Of a stretch of DNA of 64,000 nt, positions 1-9,217 are shown in pieces. The stretch is taken from assembly GCA_030528055.1 (NCBI GenBank), contig JAUMZQ010000001.1:124001-188000 (forward strand). The letters are read 5' to 3'. The notes beneath the pieces are model-generated. The model was not told the DNA's origin. It ran no database searches and saw nothing but the letters and a program-made list of their open reading frames with translations. Both the position numbers and the translations under genes were made by a program. This stretch comes from Streptococcus sp. (lineage in GTDB: Bacteria > Bacillota > Bacilli > Lactobacillales > Streptococcaceae). Each line of letters starts with the position of its first letter. The first letter of the stretch is position 1.

Positions 1-123
<123 letters not shown>

Positions 124-136
124 CCTTTCTTTTTTC

Positions 137-165
137 TTGACAATTATCTTATCAAAGTATAGAAT
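137..165 (+). promoter_or_regulatory. Promoter of the pyrF-pyrE unit
   Basis: A perfect TTGACA (137-142) lies 17 nt upstream of TAGAAT (160-165). Transcription would start near 172, ahead of the PyrR-binding element. This gives pyrF-pyrE its own regulated start, even though pyrDB ends only 14 nt upstream of the -35 box. Confidence 0.75.
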
Positions 166-171
166 GAATAA

Positions 172-275
172 GATAAAACCTTTAAAGAAGTCCAGAGAGG
201 CTGCAAAGGAATAAACGTTTAAGAATGGGAACTGCCCAATTTTTCGTGTAACCTTGCTTTCTGGCAGGGTTTTTT
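172..275 (+). promoter_or_regulatory. PyrR-dependent transcription attenuator
   Basis: The leader carries AGTCCAGAGAGGCTGCAAAG (189-208), which fits the conserved PyrR binding loop known from Bacillus and lactic acid bacteria pyr operons. It is followed by an intrinsic terminator: AACCTTGC (250-257) pairs with GCAGGGTT (264-271, one G-U pair), then a T-run to 275. By analogy, UMP-bound PyrR stabilises the anti-antiterminator, so the terminator forms and pyrF-pyrE are off when pyrimidines are plentiful. The mechanism is inferred from the family; the motif and hairpin are seen directly. Confidence 0.85.
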
Positions 276-350
276 CTATGTTATTTTATAGATAGTAAAC
301 TGATTGGTAGTTTATTATGAATGGTTGATAAATAGAAGGAGAAAGTAACA

Positions 351-1043
351 ATGCTTGAAGAACGTCCCATTATTGCTCTAGACTTCCCATCTTTTGATGA
401 TGTCAAAAATTTCTTAGAAAATTTTCCTGCGGATGAAAAGTTATACGTTAAGATAGGTATGGAATTTTTTTATGCCATTGGTCCAGAAATTGTTCATTAT
501 CTAAAAGGATTAGGACATAGTATTTTTTTAGATTTGAAATTGCATGATATTCCAAATACAGTTCGTTCAGCTATGTCTGTTTTAGGAACATTTGGGATTG
601 ATATGGTGACTGTACATGCTGCTGGTGGTGTGGAAATGATGCGAGAAGCCAAAAAAGTTCTTGGAGATAAAGCAAAGTTGGTTGCAGTTACTCAATTAAC
701 TTCTACAAGTGAAGAAGATATGAGGACTTGCCAAAACATTCAAACAACTTTAGAAGAATCAGTAGTCAACTATGCTCGTAAAGCAAAAGAAGCAGGCTTG
801 GATGGGGTTGTTTGTTCAGCACAAGAAGTTGAAATCATTAAAGCCGCTACCTCAGATGATTTTATCTGCGTGACACCAGGGATTCGTCCATCAGGATCAG
901 AAATTGGTGATCAAAAACGGGTCATGACTCCACAAGAAGCACATCAAATTGGTAGTGATTACATTGTGGTTGGACGTCCGATTATTCAAGCAGAAAACCC
1001 TTGGGATTCTTACCATTTAATTAAAAAACAATGGAATAATTAA
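351..1043 (+). CDS. pyrF: Orotidine 5'-phosphate decarboxylase
   Basis: PyrF decarboxylates OMP to UMP, the last step of de novo pyrimidine synthesis. The 230-residue length is normal for the bacterial enzyme. The N-terminal IIALDFPS strand and the [10 protein letters not shown] segment (about residues 61-70) carry the conserved Asp-Lys-Asp/His catalytic charge network. VTPGIRP and IVVGRPI near the C-terminus form the phosphate-binding loops of the TIM barrel. The ATG at 351 follows an AGGAG-type ribosome site 6-8 nt upstream. It is the first gene after the PyrR attenuator and is probably cotranscribed with pyrE. Confidence 0.96.
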   Translation: MLEERPIIALDFPSFDDVKNFLENFPADEKLYVKIGMEFFYAIGPEIVHYLKGLGHSIFLDLKLHDIPNTVRSAMSVLGTFGIDMVTVHAAGGVEMMREAKKVLGDKAKLVAVTQLTSTSEEDMRTCQNIQTTLEESVVNYARKAKEAGLDGVVCSAQEVEIIKAATSDDFICVTPGIRPSGSEIGDQKRVMTPQEAHQIGSDYIVVGRPIIQAENPWDSYHLIKKQWNN

Positions 1044-1101
1044 TTAAATAAATGTTTTGGAAAAATTAATTATCGGTAATTAGTGACTATTTTAAAAAAA
1101 T

Positions 1102-1132
1102 CGAATTAAATCGCAAAAGTTGATTTAATTCG
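1102..1132. repeat. Perfect 11-bp hairpin between pyrF and pyrE
   Basis: CGAATTAAATC (1102-1112) and GATTTAATTCG (1122-1132) are perfect inverted repeats around a 9-nt loop. On the plus strand no T-run follows, so it is a poor terminator for the pyr transcript. A run of A just upstream (1094-1100) would make it terminator-shaped on the minus strand, but no minus-strand gene precedes it. It may be a processing or stability element between pyrF and pyrE; its function is unknown. Confidence 0.6.
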
Positions 1133-1165
1133 TAAATTCTATTTAAAACGTATTTGGAGGTTGAA

Positions 1166-1795
1166 ATGACTATTGCAAAGGATATTGCGCGTGATTTACT
1201 AAAAATAAAGGCTGTGTACTTGAAACCAGAAGAACCATTTATTTGGGCTAGTGGGATCAAATCACCGATTTATACTGACAATCGTGTAACTTTATCTTAT
1301 CCTGAAACACGGACTTTAATTGAAAATGGTTTTGTGGATACTATCAAAGAACTTTTCCCACAAGTAGAAGTTATTGCGGGTACTGCGACTGCAGGTATTC
1401 CACATGGTGCTATTATTGCTGATAAAATGAACTTGCCTTTTGCTTATATTCGTAGCAAACCAAAAGATCATGGAGCTGGTAATCAGATTGAAGGACGAGT
1501 GCTTCCTCGTCAAAAAATGGTCATTATTGAAGACCTCATTTCAACTGGAGGATCGGTTCTTGATGCAGTAGCGGCTGCAAAACGTGAGGGAGCAGAAGTC
1601 CTTGGTGTAGTAGCTATTTTTACCTATCAACTTCCAAAAGCGGATAAAAATTTTGCAGATGCTGGAGTGAAATTGGTAACCTTATCAAATTATACTGAAC
1701 TAATCAATTTGGCCAAAGAGGAAGGCTATGTCAATTCCGAAGGTTTGGATTTACTAAAACGATTTAAAGAAAATCAAGAAACTTGGCAAAATTAA
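1166..1795 (+). CDS. pyrE: Orotate phosphoribosyltransferase
   Basis: PyrE joins orotate to PRPP to make OMP, the substrate of PyrF. The start is taken as ATG 1166 because GGAGG (1156-1160) sits 5 nt upstream. An in-frame TTG at 1154 would put the ribosome site inside the gene. The product is 209 residues, normal for the family. The PRPP-binding motif [13 protein letters not shown] (about residues 119-131) and the flexible catalytic loop with RSKPKDHG (about 94-101) are both present. It lies 122 nt after pyrF with a perfect hairpin in the gap and ends the unit. Confidence 0.95.
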   Translation: MTIAKDIARDLLKIKAVYLKPEEPFIWASGIKSPIYTDNRVTLSYPETRTLIENGFVDTIKELFPQVEVIAGTATAGIPHGAIIADKMNLPFAYIRSKPKDHGAGNQIEGRVLPRQKMVIIEDLISTGGSVLDAVAAAKREGAEVLGVVAIFTYQLPKADKNFADAGVKLVTLSNYTELINLAKEEGYVNSEGLDLLKRFKENQETWQN

Positions 1796-1840
1796 CAGTT
1801 CGTTCTCTATGGGATGAATTGTTGGCTCATCTAACAAATG

Positions 1841-1870
1841 AAAAAGACTAACATATAGGTGGTCTTTTTT
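1841..1870 (+). terminator. Intrinsic terminator after pyrE
   Basis: AAAAAGAC (1841-1848) pairs with GTCTTTTT (1862-1869), and the T-run lies in the 3' arm. It closes the pyrF-pyrE unit shortly before the next promoter. Confidence 0.6.
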
Positions 1871-1894
1871 CGAATAGCTAAAAAAAGCAGATTT

Positions 1895-1903
1895 TGTTAT
1901 AAT
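1895..1903 (+). promoter_or_regulatory. Extended -10 promoter of the membrane protein gene (leaderless)
   Basis: TGTTATAAT (1895-1903) is an extended -10 element. Six bases separate it from the ATG at 1910, so the predicted first transcribed base is the A of the start codon. No Shine-Dalgarno fits in between. No convincing -35 is seen, which is usual with a TGn extension. Confidence 0.6.
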
Positions 1904-1909
1904 ATACTT

Positions 1910-3442
1910 ATGTCTAAGCTTTTAAATATTTCGTATTCACTACTACAAAAACTAATGCTAATCTTAATGCTTCATTGGTTAATAGCGGCTATTTTTTATG
2001 GTTTTAGTTTATCGATAATAAGCTTTCCTATTATTGCTATCTTGCTTTTTTATATAGTGTACCGCTATCAACCGATTGTGAAAAAGCTTTATCACTATTT
2101 GATGAGAAAAAAATGGCTCATCATGCTAGTGGTAGTCATTTTTCAAATTATCATATTGGTGTCTGCTGAATTATTGATTCGTAGAGATGCAGCGGTAGTT
2201 TTTATGGGAGCATTCAAAGAATTAAAAGAGTCTTCCATCTCCAACTATTTGACACGAAACCCTAATAACATTCCTTTATTTCTTTATGAGAGATTTTTCT
2301 TTAATCTTTTTGGAAGTCGTGCCTTATGGGTTCTGCAAGCACTAAATATTTTTTATGCTGATATTACAGCTTTCATTCTTTATAGGGGTTGTTTAAGATA
2401 TTTTTCAAAGAATACTGCTGATTTAACCTTTAGTTTTTATATTCTTTTATTTGCTTTTTCACCTTTTTTTATCTCAACCTATACAGATGTTCTTTCACTT
2501 CCCTTTGTTAGCTTACAAATTTTTATTATTTTGAGCTTCTTTAAGAAGGAAATGACTACTCTCTCAATAGCAAAAAATAGTATTTTATTGGGTTTGTTGA
2601 CTAGCGTTGTCTATCTTTTGCGTCCACCAGTCTTGATTCTTTTCGTTGCATTTTTTGCTATATTGCTGATGAAGAAAGCTTGGAAGAAATTTTTCTTGAT
2701 TGCAACTGTTTTTGGTTTGAGTTTTATAGTGAGTTTTTCTGTCTTAAATTATGGTGTGAAACACCAGACAGAAGTTCCTATTGCACAAGGAGAAGGACTT
2801 GCTAAAGGACCGCTTGTTTTTATCAATTTGGGTTTGACTCATAACGGACACAATCAGGAAGATATGAAAGAGGGTTTGTTAGAGTATATTGAACCAAGTA
2901 AGCGAGAAGACTACAATAGCGGTTTGTTCAAACAAGAAAATGTCATCAAGGAAATTAAGCGACGTTTGAATGATTACACCCTTATTTCTTTTTTAGAACA
3001 TTCTTTATATAAAGAGACGCTGACTGTAATGGAAGGGAATCTCGGATGGCTTTATCGTAGTGTGGAAAATGAAAAAACGCCTTATGTTTCTCCCCTCTAC
3101 GAGAGTACAAAGAACAACTGGTTTGCACAGTTTATTAGAGATTATTTTCTAGATACAGACAAAAAAGAATTTGGCTACTATGCTTTAGCTAAGCAAGTTA
3201 TATGGATAGTGATGGCTCTGGGGTTGGTGAGTGCTTTATGGAAATATCGAACAGATGATGCTCTTTGTTTTTTCAGTTTGGCTGTCTTTGGTGGTCTTTT
3301 GTTCTTGCAAATATTTGAGGGTGGAAAGACCCGATATTTGATTCAATTTTTGCCACAAATTCTTATCTTGTCCAGTCTAGGTTTAACAACTTACCGACCA
3401 CAATTTGAGATAAAAACTCCGCTTAAAAAATTTCTAAAATAA
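1910..3442 (+). CDS. Polytopic membrane protein, GT-C glycosyltransferase-like
   Basis: The 510-residue product has about 10-12 hydrophobic segments, starting near residues 20-50. A larger soluble region lies around residues 285-415 and a C-terminal pair of helices follows. The arrangement of many short loops, a charged extracytoplasmic region and the late motif KTRYLIQFLP resembles the PMT/ArnT-like (GT-C) integral membrane family found in streptococci and lactobacilli. A lipid-linked sugar transferase role is inferred only; donor and acceptor are unknown. The start is placed at ATG 1910, since the longer GTG start at 1859 would lie inside the upstream terminator. The transcript is predicted to be leaderless. 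The gene is monocistronic, flanked by pyrE and ung. Confidence 0.65.
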   Translation: MSKLLNISYSLLQKLMLILMLHWLIAAIFYGFSLSIISFPIIAILLFYIVYRYQPIVKKLYHYLMRKKWLIMLVVVIFQIIILVSAELLIRRDAAVVFMGAFKELKESSISNYLTRNPNNIPLFLYERFFFNLFGSRALWVLQALNIFYADITAFILYRGCLRYFSKNTADLTFSFYILLFAFSPFFISTYTDVLSLPFVSLQIFIILSFFKKEMTTLSIAKNSILLGLLTSVVYLLRPPVLILFVAFFAILLMKKAWKKFFLIATVFGLSFIVSFSVLNYGVKHQTEVPIAQGEGLAKGPLVFINLGLTHNGHNQEDMKEGLLEYIEPSKREDYNSGLFKQENVIKEIKRRLNDYTLISFLEHSLYKETLTVMEGNLGWLYRSVENEKTPYVSPLYESTKNNWFAQFIRDYFLDTDKKEFGYYALAKQVIWIVMALGLVSALWKYRTDDALCFFSLAVFGGLLFLQIFEGGKTRYLIQFLPQILILSSLGLTTYRPQFEIKTPLKKFLK

Positions 3443-3489
3443 TTAATAATACAACATCAGGATAATCAATCAGAATAGGAGTCGTTATT

Positions 3490-4143
3490 ATGGAACATTC
3501 ATTATGGCATTCTCTCATCAAGGAACAACTACCAGAAGGATATTTTAGTAAAATTAATCATTTCTTAGATGAAGTGTATGCTTCGGGGACAATCTATCCT
3601 CCTAGAGAAAAAGTATTTCATGCCATTCAAACAACGGACTTGGACGATGTGAAAGTTGTTATTTTGGGTCAGGATCCCTATCATGGAGCAAGACAAGCAC
3701 AAGGGCTTAGTTTTTCCGTTCCAGATGATATTCCTGCTCCTCCGTCACTGCAAAATATTCTAAAAGAGTTAGCTGAAGATGTAGGGGTGAAAGAATCACA
3801 TGATTTAACTTCTTGGGCGAAACAAGGTGTTCTTCTTTTAAATGCTAGTCTTACAGTGCCAGCTGGAGAAGCAAATGCACATGCTGGTCTGATTTGGGAA
3901 CCCTTTACTGATGCAATTATCAAGGTTGTGAACGAAAAAAAAGAACCGGTTGTTTTTATCCTTTGGGGTTCTTATGCTCGCAAGAAGAAATCGCTAATCA
4001 GCAATCGTAATCATTTGATTATTGAGTCGGCACATCCCAGTCCTTTGTCAGCTTACCGTGGCTTCTTTGGGAGTAAACCATTTTCAAGAACCAATACTTT
4101 TTTAGAAAAAAATGGCTTGTCTCCCATTGACTGGCTTGCATAG
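3490..4143 (+). CDS. ung: Uracil-DNA glycosylase (family 1)
   Basis: Ung removes uracil from DNA to start base-excision repair. The water-activating motif GQDPYH is at residues 60-65 with the catalytic Asp62. The [10 protein letters not shown] leucine-loop motif lies near the C-terminus (about residues 180-190). The length of 217 is normal. A GGAG ribosome site precedes ATG 3490. The stop (4141-4143) overlaps the ribosome site of mutX, so ung, mutX and pyrC are probably one operon joining uracil removal, nucleotide-pool cleaning and pyrimidine synthesis. Confidence 0.97.
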   Translation: MEHSLWHSLIKEQLPEGYFSKINHFLDEVYASGTIYPPREKVFHAIQTTDLDDVKVVILGQDPYHGARQAQGLSFSVPDDIPAPPSLQNILKELAEDVGVKESHDLTSWAKQGVLLLNASLTVPAGEANAHAGLIWEPFTDAIIKVVNEKKEPVVFILWGSYARKKKSLISNRNHLIIESAHPSPLSAYRGFFGSKPFSRTNTFLEKNGLSPIDWLA

Positions 4144-4153
4144 GAGGATTAGA

Positions 4154-4630
4154 ATGGTACTATTGGCAACGATTTGTTATATTGATAATGGAAAAGAATT
4201 CCTCATGCTCCATCGAAATAAAAAGAAAAATGATATTCATGAGGGAAAGTGGATTGGCGTAGGTGGAAAACTGGAACGAGGTGAAACGCCTCAAGAATGT
4301 GCCAAACGTGAAATTTTTGAAGAAACAGGATTGGTAGCCAAACCTGTATTAAAAGGAATTATCACCTTTCCAGATTTTACAGTTGGTCATGACTGGTATA
4401 CCTATGTTTTTAAAGTGACGGAGTTTGAAGGAGAGTTGATTGACTGCAACGAAGGAACTTTGGAGTGGGTACCTTATGAAGAAGTTTTATCCAAGCCGAC
4501 TTGGGAAGGAGACCATACCTTTGTAGAATGGTTGCTAGAAAACAAGCCGTTCTTTTCGGCAAAATTTGTATATGATGGAGATACTTTACTAGATACTCAA
4601 GTTGATTTTTATGGAGAAGGAGTCGAATAA
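4154..4630 (+). CDS. mutX: Nudix hydrolase, 8-oxo-dGTP diphosphatase MutX
   Basis: MutX hydrolyses oxidised dGTP so that it is not built into DNA. The Nudix box reads [11 protein letters not shown]...REIFEETG (about residues 37-59) and holds the expected Gly, Glu and REIFEE metal ligands. The start is ATG 4154, because AGGAGG (4142-4147) lies 6 nt before it; an upstream in-frame ATG at 4112 would lie deep inside ung. The 158-residue length matches streptococcal MutX. The stop overlaps the pyrC start as TAATG, indicating translational coupling. Confidence 0.9.
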   Translation: MVLLATICYIDNGKEFLMLHRNKKKNDIHEGKWIGVGGKLERGETPQECAKREIFEETGLVAKPVLKGIITFPDFTVGHDWYTYVFKVTEFEGELIDCNEGTLEWVPYEEVLSKPTWEGDHTFVEWLLENKPFFSAKFVYDGDTLLDTQVDFYGEGVE

Positions 4631-5901
4631 TGTTGTTAATTAAGAATGGTCGTGTGATGGATCCTAAAACAGGCTTTGATCAAGAAGCCGATATTCTGGT
4701 AAAAGATAAAAAAATTGTTCAAATTGCGAAAAATATTGAGCATTCGGATGCAGAAGTTATTGATGCAAGAGGACTTATTGTTTCTCCTGGTTTAGTGGAT
4801 ATTCATGTTCATTTTAGAGAACCTGGTCAAACACATAAAGAAGATATCCATACAGGATCACTAGCAGCGGCGGCAGGTGGTTTTACGACAGTTGTTATGA
4901 TGGCGAATACCAACCCAACGATTTCAACAGTTGAAACTTTAAAAGAAGTTTTGAAGTCGGCAGCAAAAGAAAATATCCATGTCAAAACAGTTGCTACGGT
5001 TACTAAAAATTTTGATGGAGAACACTTAACAGATTTTCAGGCTTTATTAGCAGCTGGAGCGGTAGGGCTATCAGATGATGGGATTCCGCTGACTAACTCT
5101 CATATCGTCAGAGAAGTGATGCTTGAGGCAAAGAAAAATCAAGCTATTATCAGTTTACATGAAGAAGATCCGAATCTAAATGGTGTTTTAGGGTTCAATG
5201 AAACAATTGCAAAAGAGCATTTTCATATTTGTGGAGCTACTGGTGTGGCTGAATACAGTATGATTGCAAGAGATGCAATGATTGCTTATGAAACAAAAGC
5301 ACCGATCCATATTCAACATTTATCTAAGGCAGAAAGTGTCAAGGTTGTTGAATTTGCTCAAAAAATTGGAGCTCAAGTAACGGCAGAAGCAGCTCCTCAA
5401 CATTTTTCTAAAACAGAAAATTTACTCTTAACCAAAGGAAGCAGTGCCAAAATGAATCCTCCATTGCGTTCGGAATCAGATAGACTGGCAGTGATTGAAG
5501 GATTAAAAACGGATGTTATCTCCATTATTGCGACAGATCATGCTCCACATCATGCAGATGAAAAAAATGTTGCAGATATTACAAAAGCACCATCGGGTAT
5601 GACAGGGCTAGAAACTTCGCTCTCCCTCGGCTTAACTTATCTGGTTGAGACAGGAGACTTGAGCCTGATGCAGTTATTGAAAAAGATGACTATCAATCCC
5701 GCTGAACTTTATCAATTTGAAGCAGGATTTTTAGCTGAAAATGGTCCAGCTGATATTACTATTTTTGATGCAACAGCCGATCGAACTGTATCCGAACATT
5801 TCACTTCCAAAGCATCTAATTCTCCATTTATTGGTGAAAAACTTAAAGGGGAAATTAAATATACTATTTGCGATGGAAAAGTTGTTTATCAAGGTTCCTG
5901 A
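4630..5901 (+). CDS. pyrC: Dihydroorotase
   Basis: PyrC closes carbamoyl-aspartate to dihydroorotate, the third step of pyrimidine synthesis. The metal-binding [10 protein letters not shown] is at about residues 57-66. The histidines in ISLHEED and IHIQHLS and the aspartate in IATDHAPH complete the zinc site of a class I dihydroorotase. The 423-residue length is typical. It starts inside the mutX stop codon (TAATG) and ends 4 nt before the next ATG. It sits away from the pyrF-pyrE unit and has no PyrR motif directly upstream, so control may differ. Confidence 0.96.
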   Translation: MLLIKNGRVMDPKTGFDQEADILVKDKKIVQIAKNIEHSDAEVIDARGLIVSPGLVDIHVHFREPGQTHKEDIHTGSLAAAAGGFTTVVMMANTNPTISTVETLKEVLKSAAKENIHVKTVATVTKNFDGEHLTDFQALLAAGAVGLSDDGIPLTNSHIVREVMLEAKKNQAIISLHEEDPNLNGVLGFNETIAKEHFHICGATGVAEYSMIARDAMIAYETKAPIHIQHLSKAESVKVVEFAQKIGAQVTAEAAPQHFSKTENLLLTKGSSAKMNPPLRSESDRLAVIEGLKTDVISIIATDHAPHHADEKNVADITKAPSGMTGLETSLSLGLTYLVETGDLSLMQLLKKMTINPAELYQFEAGFLAENGPADITIFDATADRTVSEHFTSKASNSPFIGEKLKGEIKYTICDGKVVYQGS

Positions 5902-5905
5902 TACC

Positions 5906-6424
5906 ATGAGTAAATTTTTAGATTTAAGACGCCTAGCCCTCATTGCTATTTTAGCGAGCCTTTGTATTGTATCAAGGCAAATCCTAGCTCCTTTTCCTAA
6001 CATTAAACCAATTACTGCTATTTTTTTGGTGGTAGCCATTTATATGGGATTTGTCGATGCTTTATTACTGGCCATTATCACAATGACTGCAACTTCTATT
6101 TCCCTAGGTTTTGGAATATGGGTTTTATTCCAATGTATTTCTTATATGGTCTCTTTATTAGTTTGGAAATGCTTAGAATTTCCAAGTAAATTATTACCAA
6201 CCAAGGGAAAGATACTGATTCAAAGTATTTTAGCAGGTTTGATGGCTTTTTTATACGGTATCAGCATCAATATTTTGACGGCACTTTATTACAGTACAAA
6301 TATTTGGATCACTGAAATCAATGCTTTATACTTTGACTTAGCTCATGCTATCTCAACTGCTTTATTCTATCCCATAATTTTATCTATTTTTAGGAGGTTT
6401 TATCACAATGAAAAAAATATATAG
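5906..6424 (+). CDS. ECF transporter S component (substrate-binding membrane subunit)
   Basis: A 172-residue hydrophobic protein with about five to six membrane segments, an N-terminal RRLALIAIL helix and the motif PNIKPIT, typical of small ECF-type vitamin transporter S components. The start is ATG 5906, 4 nt after the pyrC stop; a longer in-frame start at 5741 lies inside pyrC and is rejected. It overlaps by 17 nt a DUF4430 lipoprotein, a domain related to the transcobalamin C-terminal part. That pairing suggests a cobalamin-like or other vitamin substrate, but the substrate is not shown. Energising subunits (EcfA/A'/T) are not in the window. Confidence 0.75.
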   Translation: MSKFLDLRRLALIAILASLCIVSRQILAPFPNIKPITAIFLVVAIYMGFVDALLLAIITMTATSISLGFGIWVLFQCISYMVSLLVWKCLEFPSKLLPTKGKILIQSILAGLMAFLYGISINILTALYYSTNIWITEINALYFDLAHAISTALFYPIILSIFRRFYHNEKNI

Positions 6425-6809
6425 TACCCTAACTCTCGCCTTACTTGTTTGTAGTTTAACAGCATGTTCAACGACTAACAACTCTACTAGTACAAAGAAC
6501 AGTTCGGAAACAAGTAGCTCAAAAATGACAGAAAACCAAGCTACTATCCGCATCAAACCACTTGAAGGAAAAGAATCTTCAAAGAAAGTGACTTTCACGG
6601 AGGGACAAACAGTTATGGAAGTCATGAAAAAAAACTTCAAGATAGAAGAAGATAAAGGCTTGATTACCTCAATAGACGGTGTGAGTCAGGATACAAAAAC
6701 TAATGTTTATTGGTTGTATAAGATAAACGGAGAGCTAGCTTCTAAAGGAGCAGCAGACACAACCTTATCCAAAAATGATGAAGTTGAATTTTATATGGAA
6801 AAATATTAA
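6408..6809 (+). CDS. DUF4430 (transcobalamin-like) lipoprotein
   Basis: A 133-residue surface lipoprotein. The signal peptide ends in LTAC with lipidated Cys20, followed by a Ser/Thr/Asn linker (about residues 21-45). The rest is a compact domain with YWLYKINGE and a C-terminal NDEVEFYMEKY, as in DUF4430 proteins. It overlaps the S-component gene by 17 nt, with an AGGAGG ribosome site inside that gene, so the two are cotranslated. It is probably an extracellular capture or delivery partner for the S component; the ligand is unknown. A terminator follows. Confidence 0.75.
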   Translation: MKKIYSTLTLALLVCSLTACSTTNNSTSTKNSSETSSSKMTENQATIRIKPLEGKESSKKVTFTEGQTVMEVMKKNFKIEEDKGLITSIDGVSQDTKTNVYWLYKINGELASKGAADTTLSKNDEVEFYMEKY

Positions 6810-6840
6810 AAAATTATAGGCTTGTAAAAACTAACAGACT

Positions 6841-6872
6841 AAAACGTTCCAATAAATATGGAATGTTTTTAT
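6841..6872 (+). terminator. Intrinsic terminator after the DUF4430 gene
   Basis: AAAACGTTCCA (6841-6851) pairs with TGGAATGTTTT (6859-6869, one G-U pair) and is followed by T-rich sequence. It ends the ung-mutX-pyrC-ECF-lipoprotein run. Confidence 0.75.
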
Positions 6873-6914
6873 TTTTTGAAAACCGAACATTTGCAAAAAA
6901 TAATTGATATATGA

Positions 6915-6943
6915 TTTCCAATTAGACGAGAATTAGGTATAAT
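6915..6943 (+). promoter_or_regulatory. Promoter of the surface nucleotidase
   Basis: TTTCCA (6915-6920) and a perfect TATAAT (6938-6943) are separated by 17 nt. The start would be near 6950, giving a leader of about 32 nt with AGGAG before the ATG at 6982. Confidence 0.6.
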
Positions 6944-6981
6944 ATAATAAAATATAAAATAATATTAGGAGAAATGGTTAT

Positions 6982-9159
6982 ATGAAGAAAAAATCTTTTA
7001 TCTTACCTATTCTATCAACACTTCTGTTAGCTCCGGCTTTGTTGTCACATCATGTGTATGCTGAGGAAGCAACGACCACATCAGAAACTGAAACGAGTAA
7101 AGAAGTGAGTGCACCAGTGACTTCTGATAATCAAGCGACAGAAACTAGTACAAATGAAGCGAGAAGCTCAGAAACTGCGCCAGCTAGCGAGACTACGCCT
7201 ACTACTGAAGAAAACGTTGATAAGGTAGTTGCCGCCACTTCTTCTGAAACAAACTTGCCTGAAGCAACCATTTTACATACTAATGATGTTCATGGACGAA
7301 TTGTTGAAGAAAAAGGAGTAATTGGAGATGCGAAACTAGCGACGGTTATCAAAGAAGAACGTGCTAAAAATCCTAATGTACTCGTTGTGGATGCAGGAGA
7401 TGCCTTTCAAGGTCTACCAATTTCCAATAGTTCTAAAGGAGAAGAACGTGCCAAGATATTAAACGAGATAGGCTACGATGCTATGGCAGTTGGTAATCAT
7501 GAGTTTGATTTTGGATTAGATGAAGCTAAAAAATACAAAGAAATCCTTAAATTTCCACTTCTTAGCTCCAATACTTATTTGAATGATGCACGAGTATTTC
7601 AAGCTTCAACGATTATTGATAAAGATAAAACAGTAGAAGGAGATGAATTTGTCGTTATTGGGGTAACAACACCAGAAACAGCGACAAAAACTCACCCTAA
7701 AAATATCCAAGGAGTTACTTTTAAAGATCCTATAACAGAAGTTAATAAGGTCATTGATGAAATTGAGTCACGCGCTCAAGCAGAAGGGAAAGTTTACAAT
7801 AACTATGTTATTCTTGCCCATCTTGGTGTTGATACAACGACTCCTGAAGCGTGGCGTGGTTCGACCTTGGCACAAGCTCTTTCAAACAATGAAAAATTAA
7901 AAGGAAAACGCGTTACAGTTATTGATGGACATTCTCATACAGTAGAGTCTACAACTTATGGTGCAAATGTTACCTATAATCAGACAGGAAGTTATTTACA
8001 CAATATTGGTAAAGTAACCTTTAAATCACAAGAACTTCTTGGAAATCCTCAACAAATATCAGCTGCTTCCTTAGCGAATACAAAACCAGATGAAACGATT
8101 GCCGCACTTGTCAGCAAAATCAAAGAAAACTATGATAAAGAAAATGCTGTGGTCATTGTTCCAAATAGCCCTGTTGAACTAAGCGGAACTCGTGAAAATG
8201 TCCGCGTTCGTGAAACAAACTTAGGAAATGTTGTAGCGGATTCTTTGTATCAGTATGGACAAACTGGCTTTGCAAATAAAACTGATTTGGCAGTAACTAA
8301 TGGTGGAGGACTTCGTGAAACAATCGCCAAAGATGCCCCTATTACTAAAGGAAACATTATTGCTGTTTTACCATTCGGAAATACCATTTCTCAAATTAAA
8401 GTAAGTGGTCAAAACATAATGGATATGTTTACCAAATCACTTGGTTCAACCTTGCAAGAAAAAAATGGTCAACCTGTTCTTGATGAAAACGGGCAACCAT
8501 TATTAGAAGCTAGTGGTGGATTTTTACATATTTCAGGTGCAAAAGTATACTATGATACAACTCTTCCTGCTGATAGTCGTATTCTTTATGTAGAAATCAA
8601 AAACAAAGAAACTGGCGTTTATGAACCTCTTGATTTGAACAAAACTTACTATCTTGCTACAAATGATTTCTTAGCTGCTGGTGGAGATGGTTATACTATG
8701 TTAGGAGGTCCTCGTGAAGAAGGTCCATCTATGGATGTCGCTTTTGCTGATTTCTTAGCTGCTACTGATTTGACTGCTTATGCTGTTGTGAATCCTAATT
8801 CACGTACCATTTCAATCTCATCTACTAAGGACTCAGATGGAGATGGCTACACAGATATTGAAGAGATTCAAAAAGGAACAGATCCAAATAACGCTAGCTC
8901 TTTCCCAACCAACAAAGAAGAAACTGCAAACAAGAAAGAAAATCAATCTCTTTCTGTTGGAGAAAATGGCTCAGTCGCTGTTCCGGTAAGAATTTCTCAA
9001 ACATTTACCAGTATGAAAGACCCAGCTGGTGCTAAAGCTTCAAACGATCTTCTCCCAAGCACTGGTACTAAAGAATCAAATCATTTTATTCTTTTTGGCA
9101 TTGCCCTTAGCTTCTTAGGAATTATTGGATTGAGAAAGTCAAAAAAAGAAACGAAGTAA
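6982..9159 (+). CDS. LPXTG-anchored 5'-nucleotidase
   Basis: This cell-wall protein probably hydrolyses extracellular AMP/ADP/ATP to adenosine. In other streptococci such enzymes (Nt5e, NudP, S5nA) dampen host immunity. A signal peptide (residues 1 to about 27) is followed by a Ser/Thr/Glu-rich linker to about 90. The metallophosphatase domain carries TNDVHG (Asp102, His104), DAGDAFQG, GNHEFDFG and GHSHT. A C-terminal 5'-nucleotidase domain follows, with NGGGLRETI and FLAAGGDGYTM. Next comes a calcium-binding loop DSDGDGYTD starting at residue 617, then LPSTG (691-695), a membrane helix and a basic tail. Sortase A is encoded at 27425. The 725-residue length fits the family. The gene has its own promoter and a strong terminator. 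Confidence 0.92.
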   Translation: MKKKSFILPILSTLLLAPALLSHHVYAEEATTTSETETSKEVSAPVTSDNQATETSTNEARSSETAPASETTPTTEENVDKVVAATSSETNLPEATILHTNDVHGRIVEEKGVIGDAKLATVIKEERAKNPNVLVVDAGDAFQGLPISNSSKGEERAKILNEIGYDAMAVGNHEFDFGLDEAKKYKEILKFPLLSSNTYLNDARVFQASTIIDKDKTVEGDEFVVIGVTTPETATKTHPKNIQGVTFKDPITEVNKVIDEIESRAQAEGKVYNNYVILAHLGVDTTTPEAWRGSTLAQALSNNEKLKGKRVTVIDGHSHTVESTTYGANVTYNQTGSYLHNIGKVTFKSQELLGNPQQISAASLANTKPDETIAALVSKIKENYDKENAVVIVPNSPVELSGTRENVRVRETNLGNVVADSLYQYGQTGFANKTDLAVTNGGGLRETIAKDAPITKGNIIAVLPFGNTISQIKVSGQNIMDMFTKSLGSTLQEKNGQPVLDENGQPLLEASGGFLHISGAKVYYDTTLPADSRILYVEIKNKETGVYEPLDLNKTYYLATNDFLAAGGDGYTMLGGPREEGPSMDVAFADFLAATDLTAYAVVNPNSRTISISSTKDSDGDGYTDIEEIQKGTDPNNASSFPTNKEETANKKENQSLSVGENGSVAVPVRISQTFTSMKDPAGAKASNDLLPSTGTKESNHFILFGIALSFLGIIGLRKSKKETK

Positions 9160-9180
9160 TTTTTAAATAAAAGACAATTA

Positions 9181-9217
9181 TAAAAGTAGCAAAATAATTT
9201 GCTACTTTTATTTTTTT
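9181..9217. terminator. Bidirectional terminator between the nucleotidase gene and plsY
   Basis: A 13-bp perfect stem pairs 9181-9193 with 9198-9210 around a 4-nt loop. T follows on the plus strand and A precedes it, so it can serve both convergent genes. Confidence 0.85.

Noticed and set aside
1859..1909. GTG start for the membrane protein at 1859
   Set aside because: It lies in the 3' arm of the terminator and upstream of the -10 element.
5741..5905. N-terminal extension of the ECF S-component gene inside pyrC
   Set aside because: The extension lies in another frame of pyrC, has no ribosome site and does not look like an S-component N-terminus; ATG 5906 fits.
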